From Liolophura sinensis (taxonomy: Eukaryota; Mollusca; Polyplacophora; Chitonida; Chitonidae), in the NCBI RefSeq assembly GCF_032854445.1, contig NW_027018058.1, positions 1-64,000 of the forward strand: a stretch of DNA of 64,000 nucleotides. Direction: 5' to 3'. Below the pieces are notes generated by a model that saw only the letters and a list, made by a program, of their open reading frames with translations, was not told the origin of the DNA and made no database searches. This document shows, in pieces, positions 37,395-48,699 of this stretch. The translations under genes were made by a program, and so were the position numbers. The stretch's first letter is position 1; the number at the start of each line of letters is the position of its first letter.

Positions 37395-40300
37395 CGACCG
37401 ACCAATACTTTGGCTGTAGTGACAATTGAATGATCATTTATGTCATAATCACGTGCCCAGCAACGGCTCTTACTCCATGGAAACCAGGGAAATTTGCAAT
37501 TTTTCAACAGCTGCCGATGCCTGGCTAAATCTGCATCTTTTGGCACCTTATAAATGTGGGTCTGTTGTTAGTTGTACTTTTTACAGCAGACTGTATCAAG
37601 TACCTTGTGATTTTTATGTACAAAAGGTGTGGTTTTTCTACACGTAGATAAAGACATTGAGATTGTCTTGGACTTAGAAGTAAGACAATTGCTGGGTGAG
37701 TTAAATGGGCTTAGCCCAAAGATTTGACGTCTTCTGGGCTACCGAAGGGCACATAACTTATAGTCAAAAGTTGAATATAGTAATGACCAGTCGCGATTGT
37801 ACAGAGTACAGTGTAGCCGATTTCAATTTACAAAAAGACCAGGTAAAAATGCAAAAGTGGAAAAACTGTTCCAGTGCTGCTGGTAAGACGCTAATCCGAC
37901 GTATTTTGTGACGAGAAATCGAATGGTGCAAACCGCGTTGCTCTCCGACCAATACTTTTGGCTGTAGCGACAATTGAATGACCATTGATGTCATAATCAC
38001 GTTCGTAGCAACGGCTCTTACTCCATGGAAACCACGGAAATTTGCAATTTTTCAACAGCTGCCGATGCCTGGCTCAATTCCGCATCTTTTGGCACCTTAC
38101 TGAAGTGGGTCAGTGTTCAGTTGTACTTTTTACAGCAGACTGTATCAAGTACCTTGTGTTTTTCATGTACAAATGGTGTGGTTTTTCTACACGTAGATAA
38201 AGACATTGAGATTGTCTTCGACTTAGAAGTAAGGCACTTGCTGGAAGAGTTAAATGGGCTTAGCCCAAAGATTTCAGGTCTTCTGGGCTACCGAAGGGCA
38301 CATAACTTATAGTCAAAAGTTGAATATAGTAATGACCAGTTGCGATTGTACAGAGTACAGTGTAGTCGATTTCAATTAACAAAAAGACCAGGTAAAAATG
38401 CAAAAGTGGAAAATCTGTTCCAGTGCTGCTGGTAAGAGGCTAATCCGACGTATTTTGTGACGAGAAATCGAATGGTGCAAACCGCGTTGCTCTCCGACCA
38501 ATACTTTTGGCTGTAGTGACAATTCAATGATCATTGGTGTCATAATCACGTGCCCAGCAACGGCTCTTACTCCATGGAAACCAGGGAAATTTGCAATTTT
38601 CAACAGCTGCCGATGCCTGGCTAAATTCCGCATCTTTTGGCACCTTATAAATGTGGGTCTGTTGTCAGTTGTACTTTTTACAGCAGACTGTATCAAGTAC
38701 CTTGTGATTTTTATGTACAAAAGGTGTGGTTTTTCTACACGTAAATAAAGACATTGAGATTGTCTTGGACTTAGAAGGAAGACAATTGCTGGGTGAGTTA
38801 AATGCGCTTAGCCCAAAGATTTCAGGTCTTCTGGGCTACCGAAGGGCACATAACTTATAGTCAAAAGTTGAATATAGTAATGACCAGTCGCGATTGTACA
38901 GAGTACAGTGTAGCCGATTTCAATAACAAAAAGACCAGGTAAAATGCAAAAGTGGAAAAACTGTTCCAGTGCTGCTAGTAAGAGGCTAATCCGACGTATT
39001 TTGTGACGAGAATTTGAATGGTGCAATCCGCGTTGCTCTCTGACCAATACTTTTGGCTGTAGCGACAATTGAATGATCATTTATGTCATAATCACGTGCG
39101 TAGCCACGGCTCTTACTCCCTGGAAACCAGGGAAATTTGCAATTTTTCAACAGCTGCCGATGCCTGGCTCAATTCCGCATCTTTTGGCACCTTACTGAAG
39201 TGGGTCAGTGTTCAGTTGTACTTTTTACAGCAGACTGTATCAAGTACCTTGAGTTTTTTCATGTACAAATGGTGTGGTTTTTCTACACGTAGATAAAGAC
39301 ATTGAGATTGTCTTCGACTTAGAAGTAAGGCACTTGCTGGGTGAGTTAAATGGGCTTAGCCCAAAGATTTCAGGTCTTCTGGGCTACCGAAGGGCACATA
39401 ACTTATAGTCAAAAGTTGAATATAGTAATGACCAGTCGCGATTGTACAGAGTACAGTGTAGCCGATTTCAATTAACAAAAAGACCAGGTAAAAATGCAAA
39501 AGTGGAAAAACTGTTTCCAGTGCTGCTGGTAAGACGCTAATCCGTCGTATTTTGTGACGAGAAATCGAATGGTGCAAACCGCGTTGCTCTCCGACCAATA
39601 CTTTTGGCTGTAGTGACAATTGAATGATCATTTATGTCATAATCACGTGCCCAGCAACGGCTCTTACTCCATGGAAACCAGGGATACTTGCAATTTTTCA
39701 ACAGCTGCCGATGCCTGGCCCAATTCGACATCTTTTGGCACCTTATAAATGTGGGTCAGTGTTAAGTTGTACTTTTTACAGCAGACTGTATCAAGTACCT
39801 TGTTAATTTTTATGTACAAATGGTATGGTTTTTCTACACGTAGATAAAGACATTCAGATTGTCTTCGACTTAGAAGTAAGACAATTGCTGGGTGAGTTAA
39901 ATGGGCTTAGCCCAAAGATTTGACGTCTTCTGGGCTACCGAAGGGCACATAACTTATAGTCAAAAGTTGAATATAGTAATGACCACTCGCGATTGTACAG
40001 AGTACAGTGTAGCCGATTTCAATTTACAAAAAGACCAGGTAAAATGCAAAAGTGGGAAAAACTGTTCCAGTGCTGCTGGTAAGACGCTAATCCGACGTAT
40101 TTTGTGACGAGAAATCGAATGGTGCAAACCACGTTGCCCTCCGACCAATACTTTTGGCTGTAGTGACAATTGAATGATCATTGATGTCATAATCACGGGC
40201 CCAGCAACGTCTCTTACTCCATGGAAAGCAGGGATATTTGCAATTTTTTAACAGTTGCCGATGCCTGGCCCAATTCCGCATCTTTGGCACCTGATAAATG

Positions 40301-43300
40301 TGGGTCAGTGTTTAGTTGTACTTTTTACAGCAGACTGTATCAAGTACCTTGTGTTTTTTATGTACAAATGGTCTGGTTTTTCTACACGTAGATAAAGACA
40401 TTGAGACTGTCTTGGACTTAGAAGTAAGACAATTGCTGGGTGAGTTAAATGGGCTTAGCCCAAAGATTTGACGTCTTCTGGGCTACCGAAGGGCACATAA
40501 CTTATAGTCAAAAGTTGAATATAGTAATGACCAGTCGCAATTGTACAGAGTACAGTGTAGCCGGTTTCAATTAACAAAAACACCAGGCAAAAAATGCAAA
40601 AGTGGAAAAACTGTTCCAGTGCTGCTGGTAAGAGGCTAATCCGACGTATTTTGTGACGAGAAATTGAATGGTGCAATCCGCGTTGCTCTCCGACCAATAC
40701 TTTTGGCTGTAGCGACAATTGAATGACCATTGATGTCATAATCACGTGCGTAGCAACGGCTCTTACTCCATGGAAACCAGGGAAATTTGCAATTTTTCAA
40801 CAGCTGCCGATGCCTGGCTAAATTCCGCATCTTTTGGCACCTTACTGAAGTGGGTCAGTGTTCAGTTGTACTTTTTACAGCAGACTGTATCAAGTACCTT
40901 GTGTTTTTCAATGTACAAATGGTGTGTTTTTCTACACGTAGATAAAGACATTCAGATTGTCTTGGACTTAGAAGTAAGGCACTTGCTGGATGAGTTAAAT
41001 GGCTTAGCCCAAAGATTTCAGGTCTTCTGGGCTACCGAAGGGCACATAACTTATAGTCAAAAGTTGAATATAGTAATGACCAGTCGCGATTGTACAGAGT
41101 ACAGTGTAGCCGATTTCAATTAACAAAAAGACCAGGTAAAAATGCAAAAGTGGAAAAACTGTTCCAGTGCTGCTGGTAAGAGGCTAATCCGACGTATTTT
41201 GTGACGAGAAATTGAATGGTGCAATCCGCGTTGCTCTCCGACCAATACTTTTGGCTGTAGCCACGAATTGAATGACCATTGATGTCATAATCACGTGCGT
41301 AGCAACGGCTCTTACTCCATGGAAACCAGGGAAATTTGCAATTTTTCAACAGCTGCCGATGCCTAGCTAAATTCAGCATCTTTTGTCACCTTACTGAAGT
41401 GGGTCAGTGTTCAGTTGTACTTTTTACAGCAGACTGTATCAAGTACCTTGTGTTTTTCATGTACAAATGGTGTGGTTTTTCTACACGTAGATAAAGACAT
41501 TGAGATTGTCTTCGACTTAGAAGTAAGGCACTTGCTGGATGAGTTAAATGGGCTTAGCCCAAAGATTTCAGGTCTTCTGGCTACCGAAGGGCACATAACT
41601 TATAGTCAAAAGTTGAATATAGTAATGACCAGTCGCGATTGTACAGAGTACAGTGTAGTCGATTTCAATTAACAAAAAGACCAGGTAAAAATGCAAAAGT
41701 GGAAAAACTGTTCCAGTGCTGCTGGTAAGAGGCTAATCCGACGTATTTTGTGACGAGAAATCGAATGGTGCAAACCGCGTTGCTCTCCGACCAATACTTT
41801 TGGCTGTAGTGACAATTGAATGATCATTGATGTCATAATCACGTGCGTAGCAACGGCTCTTACTCCATGGAAACCAGGGAAATTTGCAATTTTTCAACAG
41901 CTGCCGATGCCTGGCTCAATTCCGCATCTTTAAAACCTTACTGAAGTGGGTCAGTGTTAAGTTGTACTTTTTACAGCAGACTGTATCAAGTACCTTGTGT
42001 TTTTCACGTACAAATGGTGTGGTTTTTCTACACGTAGATAAAGACATTGAGATTGTCTTGGACTTAGAAATAAGACAATTGCTGGGTGAGTTAAATGGGC
42101 TTGGCCCAAAAATTTCAGGTCTTCTGGGCTACCGAAGGGCACATAACTTATAGTCAAAAGTTGAATATAGTAATGACCAGTCGCGATTGTACAGAGTACA
42201 GTGTAGACGGTTTCAATTAACAAAAACACCAGGCAAAAATGTAAAAGTGGAAAAACTGTTCCAGTGCTACTAGTAAGAGGCTAATCCGACGTATTTTGTG
42301 ACGAGAAATCGAATGGTGCAATCCGCGTTGCTCTCCGACCAATACTTTTGGCTGTAGCGACAATTGAATGATCATTTATGTCATAATCACGTGCGTAGCA
42401 ACGGCTCTTACTCCATGGAAACCAGAAAAATTTGCAATTTTTCAACAGCTGCCGATGCCTGGCTCAATTCCGCATCTTTTGGCACGTTACTGAAGTGGGT
42501 CTGTGTTTAGTTGTACTTTTTACAGCACAAATGGTGTGGTTTTTCTACACGTAGATAAAGACATTGAGATTGTCTTCGACTTAGAAGTAAGGCAATTGCT
42601 GAGTGAGTTAAATGGGCTTAGCCCAAAGATTTGACGTCTTCTGGGCTACCGACATATATTCAAAAGTTGAATATAGTAATGACCAGTCGCGATGGTACAT
42701 AGTACAGTGAAGCCGATTTTAATTAACAAAAAGACCAGGCAAAAATGCAAAAGTCGAAAAATTGTTCCAGTGCTGCTGGTAAGAGGCTAATCCGACGTAT
42801 TTTGTGACGACAAATCGAATGGTGCAATCCGCGTTGCTCTCCGACCAATACTTTTGGCTGTAGTGACAATTGAATGATCATTTATGTCATAATCACGTGC
42901 CCAGCAACGGCTCTTACTCCATGGAAACCAGGAAAATTTGCAATTTTTCAACAGCTGCCGATGCCTGGCTCAATTCCGCATCTTTTGGCACCTTATTCAT
43001 GTGGGTCTGTTGTCAGTTGTACTTTTTACAGCAGACTGTATCAAGAACCTTGTGATTTTTATGTACAAAATGGTGTGGTTTTTCTACACGTAAATAAAGA
43101 CATCAGATTGTTTTGGACTTAGAAGTAAGACAATTGCTGGGTGAGTTAAATGGGCTTAGCCCAAAGATTTGACGTCTTCTGGGCTACCGAAGGGCACATA
43201 ACTTATACTCAAAAGTTGAATATAGTAATGACCAGTCGCGATTGTACAGAGTACAGTGTAGCCGATTTCAATTAACAAAAAGACCAGGTAAAAATGCAAA

Positions 43301-45365
43301 AGTGGAAAAACTGTTCCAGTGCTGCTGGTAAGAGGCTAATCCGACGTATTTTGTGACGAGAAATGGTGCAAACCGCGTTGCTCTCCGACCAATACTTTTG
43401 GCTGTAGTGACAATTGAATGATCATTGATGTCATAATCACGTGCCCAGCAACGGCTCTTACTCCATGGAAACAGGGATATTTGCAATTTTTTTAACAGCT
43501 GCCGATGCCTGGCCCAATTCCGCATCTTTTGGCACCTTATAAATGTGGGTCAGTGTTAAGTTGTACTTTTTACAGCAGACTGTATCAAGTACCTTGTGAT
43601 TTTTATGTACAAATGGTGTGGTTTTTCTACACGTAGATAAAGACATTGAGATTGTCTTGGACTTAGAAGTAAGACAATTGCTGGGTGAGTTAAATTTGCT
43701 TAGCCCAAAGATTTGTCGTCTTCTGGCTACCGAAGGGCACATAACTTATAGTCAAAAGTTGAATATAGTAATGACCAGTCGCGATTGTACAGAGTACAGT
43801 GTAGCCGATTTCAATTAACAAAAAGACCAGGTAAAAATGCAAAAGTGGAAAAACTGTTCCAGTGCTGCTGGTAAGAGGCTAATCCGACGTATTTTGTGAC
43901 GAGAAATGGTGCAAACCGCGTTGCTCTCCGACCAATACTTTTGGCTGTAGTGACAATTGAATGATCATTGATGTCATAATCACGTGGCCCAGCAACGGCT
44001 CTTACTCCATGGAAACCAGGGATATTTGCAATTTTTTAACAGCTGCCGATGCCTGGCCCAATTCCGCATCTTTTGGCACCTTATAAATGTGGGTCAGTGT
44101 TCAGTTGTACTTTTTACAGCAGACTGTATCAAGTACCTTGTGATTTTTATGTACAAATGGTGTGGGTTTTTCTACACGTAGATAAAGACATTGAGATTGT
44201 CTTGGACTTAGAAGTAAGACAATTGCTGGGTGAGTTAAATTTGCTTAGCCCAAAGATTTGTCGTCTTCTGGGCCACCGAAGGGCACATAACTTATAGTCA
44301 AAAGTTGAATATAGTAATGACCAGTCGCGATTGTACAGAGTACAGTGTAGCCGATTTCAAATTTACAAAAAGACCAGATAAAAATGCAAAAGTGGAAAAA
44401 CTGTTTCCAGTGCTGCTGGTAAGACGCTAATCCGACGTATTTTGTGACGAGAAATCGAATGGTGCAAACGCGTTGCTCTCCGACCAATACTTTTGGCTGT
44501 AGTGACAATTGAATGGTCATTGATGTCATAATCACGTGCCCAGCAACGGCTCTTACTCCATGGAAACCAGGGAAATTTGCAATTTTTCAACAGCTGCCGA
44601 TGCCTGGCTAAATTCCGCATCTTTTGGCACCTTATAAATGTGGGTCTGTTGTCAGTTGTACTTTTTACAGCAGACTGTATCAAGTACCTTGTGATTTTTA
44701 TGTACAAAAGGTGTGGTGTTTCTACACGTAAATAAAGACATTGAGATTGTCTTGGACTTAGAAGGAAGACAATTGCTGGGTGAGTTAAATGCGCTTAGCC
44801 CAAAGATTTCAGGTCTTCTGGGCTACCGAAGGGCACATAACTTATAGTCAAAAAGTTGATATAGTAATGACCAGTCGCGATTGTACAGAGTACAGTGTAG
44901 CCGATTTCAATTAACAAAAAAGACCAGGTAAAAATACAAAAGTAGAAAAACTGTTCCAGTGCTGCTGGTAAGAGGCTAATCCGACGTATTTTGTGACGAG
45001 AATTTGAATGGTGCAATCCGCGTTTGCTCTCTGACCAATACTTTTGGCTTGTAGCGACAATTGAATGATCATTTATGTCATAATCACGTGCGTAGCAACG
45101 TCTCTTACTCCATGGAAACCAGGGAAATTTGCAATTTTTCAACAGCTGCCGATGCCTGGCTCAATTCCGCATCTTTGGCACCTTACTGAAGTGGGTCAGT
45201 GTTCAGTTGTACTTTTTACAGCAGACTGTATCAAGTACCTTGTGTTTTCATGTACAAATGGTGTGGTTTTTCTACACGTAGATAAAAGACATTCTGATTG
45301 TCTTGCACTTAGAAGTAAGGCAATTGCTGGGTGAGTTAAATGGGCTTAGCCCAAAGATTTTCAGG
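37395..45365. other. Longer patch with moderate error-like indels
   Basis: Scattered one-base homopolymer gains and losses occur relative to 26-34 kb. Examples are a duplicated GACC and lost T near 37399, AATTTTCAAC near 38600, GAGTTTTTTC near 39254, CTGTTTCCAG near 39513, GTGGGAAAAAC near 40055, AATGGCTTAGCC near 41000, TTCTGGCTACC near 41578 and 43725, GAAACAGGG and a T run near 43472-43490, GTGGCCC near 43985, GGCTTGTAGC near 45050 and AAAAGAC near 45288. The density falls sharply after about 45365. The order of monomers appears sound. Confidence 0.7.
42161..42666. repeat. Short H monomer, copy 7
   Basis: 506 bp with both deletions and the same GTAGACGG and ATGTAAAAG marks as the copy at 31783, 10378 bp upstream. 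One private change is seen: CATATATTC for CATATAGTC at the second junction. Confidence 0.92.
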
Positions 45366-45406
45366 TCTTCTGGGCTACCGAAGGGCACATAATTTATAGT
45401 AAAAAG

Positions 45407-46504
45407 TTGAATATAGTAATGACCAGTCGCGATTGTACAGAGTACAGTGTAGCCGATTTCAATTAACAAAAACACCAGGCAAAAATGTAAAAGTGGAAAA
45501 ACTGTTCCAGTGCTACTAGTAAGAGGCTAATCCGACGTATTTTGTGACGAGAAATCGAATGGTGCAAACCGCGTTGCTCTCGGACCAATACTTTTGGCTG
45601 TAGCGACAATTGAATGATCATTTATGTCATAATCACGTGCCCAGCAACGGCTCTTACTCCATGGAAACCAGGAAAATTTGCAATTTTTCAACAGCTGCCG
45701 ATGCCTGGCCCAATTCCGCATCTTTTGGCACCTTATTCATGTGGGTCTGTTGTCAGTTGTACTTTTTACAGCAGACTGTATCAAGTACCTTGTGATTTTT
45801 ATGTACAAAAGGTGTGGTTTTTCTACACGTAAATAAAGACATTGAGATTGTCTTGGACTTAGAAGTAACACAATTGCTGGGTGAGTTAAATGCGCTTAGC
45901 CCAAAGATTTCAGGTCTTCTGGGCTACCGAAGGGCACATAACTTATAGTCAAAAGTTGAATATAGTAATGACCAGTCGCGATTGTACAGAGTACAGTGTA
46001 GCCGATTTCAATTAACAAAAACACCAGGCAAAAATGTAAAAGTGGAAAAACTGTTCCAGTGCTACTAGTAAGAGGCTAATCCGACGTATTTTGTGACGAG
46101 AAATCGAATGGTGCAAACCGCGTTGCTCTCGGACCAATACTTTTGGCTGTAGCGACAATTGAATGATCATTTATGTCATAATCACGTGCCCAGCAACGGC
46201 TCTTACTCCATGGAAACCAGGAAAATTTGCAATTTTTCAACAGCTGCCGATGCCTGGCCCAATTCCGCATCTTTTGGCACCTTATTCATGTGGGTCTGTT
46301 GTCAGTTGTACTTTTTACAGCAGACTGTATCAAGTACCTTGTGATTTTTATGTACAAAAGGTGTGGTTTTTCTACACGTAAATAAAGACATTGAGATTGT
46401 CTTGGACTTAGAAGTAACACAATTGCTGGGTGAGTTAAATGCGCTTAGCCCAAAGATTTCAGGTCTTCTGGGCTACCGAAGGGCACATAACTTATAGTCA
46501 AAAG
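45407..46504. repeat. Identical tandem monomer pair I'-I', 2 x 549 bp
   Basis: Monomers 45407-45955 and 45956-46504 appear identical by eye over their length. They share the otherwise private CTCGGACC, plus ATGTAAAAG, AGGAAAATTTG and AGAAGTAACAC. Single-monomer tandem identity implies a very recent one-unit duplication. The collapsed counterpart is the I'/N chimera at 61820. Confidence 0.85.
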
Positions 46505-48699
46505 TTGAATATAGTAATGACCAGTCGCGATTGTACAGAGTACAGTGTAGCCGATTTCAATTAACAAAAAGACCAGGTAAAAATGCAAAAGTGGAAAAAC
46601 TGTTCCAGTGCTGCTGGTAAGAGGCTAATCCGACGTATTTTGTGACGAGAAATCGAATGGTGCAAACCGCGTTGCTCTCCGACCAATACTTTTGGCTGTA
46701 GTGACAATTGAATGGTCATTGATGTCATAATCACGTGCCCAGCAACGGCTCTTACTCCATGGAAACCAGGGAAATTTGCAATTTTTCAACAGCTGCTGAT
46801 GTTTGGCTCAATTCCGCATCTTTTGGCACCTTACTGAAGTGGGTCAGTGTTCAGTTGTACTTTTTACAGCAGACTGTATCCAGTAACTTGTGTTTTTCAT
46901 GTACAAATGGTGTGGTTTTTCTACACGTAGATAAAGACATTCAGATTGTCTTCGACTTAGAAGTAAGGCAATTGCTGGGTGAGTTAAATGGGCTTAGCCC
47001 AAAGATTTCAGGTCTTCTGGGCTACCGAAGGGCACATAACTTATAGTCAAAAGTTGAATATAGTAATGACCAGTCGCGATTGTACAGAGTACAGTGTAGC
47101 CGATTTCAATTAACAAAAAGACCAGGTAAAAATGCAAAAGTGGAAAAACTGTTCCAGTGCTGCTGGTAAGAGGCTAATCCGACGTATTTTGTGACGAGAA
47201 ATCGAATGGTGCAAACCGCGTTGCTCTCCGACCAATACTTTTGGCTGTAGTGACAATTGAATGATCATTTATGTCATAATCACGTGCCCAGCAACGGCTC
47301 TTACTCCATGGAAACCAGGGAAATTTGCAATTTTTCAACAGCTGCCGATGCCTGGCTAAATCTGCATCTTTTGGCACCTTATAAATGTGGGTCTGTTGTC
47401 AGTTGTACTTTTTACAGCAGACTGTATCAAGTACCTTGTGATTTTTATGTACAAAAGGTGTGGTTTTTCTACACGTAGATAAAGACATTGAGATTGTCTT
47501 GGACTTAGAAGTAAGACAATTGCTGGGTGAGTTAAATGGGCTTAGCCCAAAGATTTGACGTCTTCTGGGCTACCGAAGGGCACATAACTTATAGTCAAAA
47601 GTTGAATATAGTAATGACCAGTCGCGATTGTACAGAGTACAGTGTAGCCGATTTCAATTTACAAAAAGACCAGGTAAAAATGCAAAAGTGGAAAAACTGT
47701 TCCAGTGCTGCTGGTAAGACGCTAATCCGACGTATTTTGTGACGAGAAATCGAATGGTGCAATCCGCGTTGCTCTCCGACCAATACTTTTGGCTGTAGTG
47801 ACAATTGAATGGTCATTGATGTCATAATCACGTGCCCAGCAACGGCTCTTACTCCATGGAAACCAGGGAAATTTGCAATTTTTCAACAGCTGCTGATGTT
47901 TGGCTCAATTCCGCATCTTTTGGCACCTTACTGAAGTGGGTCAGTGTTCAGTTGTACTTTTTACAGCAGACTGTATCCAGTAACTTGTGTTTTTCATGTA
48001 CAAATGGTGTGGTTTTTCTACACGTAGATAAAGACATTCAGATTGTCTTCGACTTAGAAGTAAGGCAATTGCTGGGTGAGTTAAATGGGCTTAGCCCAAA
48101 GATTTCAGGTCTTCTGGGCTACCGAAGGGCACATAACTTATAGTCAAAAGTTGAATATAGTAATGACCAGTCGCGATTGTACAGAGTACAGTGTAGCCGA
48201 TTTCAATTAACAAAAAGACCAGGTAAAAATGCAAAAGTGGAAAAACTGTTCCAGTGCTGCTGGTAAGAGGCTAATCCGACGTATTTTGTGACGAGAAATC
48301 GAATAGTGCAAACCGCGTTGCTCTCCGACCAATACTTTTGGCTGTAGTGACAATTGAATGATCATTGATGTCATAATCACGTGCCCAGCAACGGCTCTTA
48401 CTCCATGGAAACCAGGGAAATTTGCAATTTTTCAACAGCTGCCGATGCCTGGCTAAATTCTGCATCTTTTGGCACCTTATAAATGTGGGTCTGTTGTCAG
48501 TTGTACTTTTTACAGCAGACTGTATCAAGTACCTTGTGATTTTTATGTACAAAAGGTGTGGTTTTTCTACACGTAGATAAAGACATTGAGATTGTCTTGG
48601 ACTTAGAAGTAAGACAATTGCTGGGTGAGTTAAATGGGCTTAGCCCAAAGATTTGACGTCTTCTGGGCTACCGAAGGGCACATAACTTATAGTCAAAAG
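46505..48699. repeat. Tandem duplication of the N-O dimer, about 2 x 1.1 kb
   Basis: N-O at 46505-47601 is followed by A/N-O at 47602-48699. The N marks GCTGATGTTTGGC and TATCCAGTAACTTG occur in both. The second N is a chimera with an A-like left end (GATTTCAATTTACAAAAAG, GTAAGACG). The same arrangement recurs at 61820-64000. Confidence 0.88.

Larger units (their letters stand above)
26293..37770. repeat. Long HOR block, 21 monomers, about 11.5 kb
   Basis: Order: A/C 26293, E'' 26842, K 27391, L 27940, A 28489, L 29038, A 29587, B 30136, C 30685, P 31234, short H 31783, I/J 32289, D 32839, D2 33383, E 33927, N 34479, D-like 35030, D2 35580, E 36121, N 36671, O 37220. The next block starts with the same series (offset 11478 bp at the left, 10378-10380 bp after the extra L-A pair). 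Two internal duplications lengthen this copy: the L-A pair and the D-D2-E-N quartet. Confidence 0.9.
37771..47601. repeat. Long HOR block, 18 monomers, about 9.8 kb
   Basis: Order: A/C 37771, E'' 38320, K 38868, L 39416, A 39967, B 40515, C 41064, P 41613, short H 42161, I/J 42667, D 43216, D2 43759, E 44305, M-like 44856, I' 45407, I' 45956, N 46505, O 47054. The first thirteen units repeat the previous block less one L-A pair. Then M-like and two I' units replace the D-D2-E-N duplication before N and O close the block. Confidence 0.9.
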
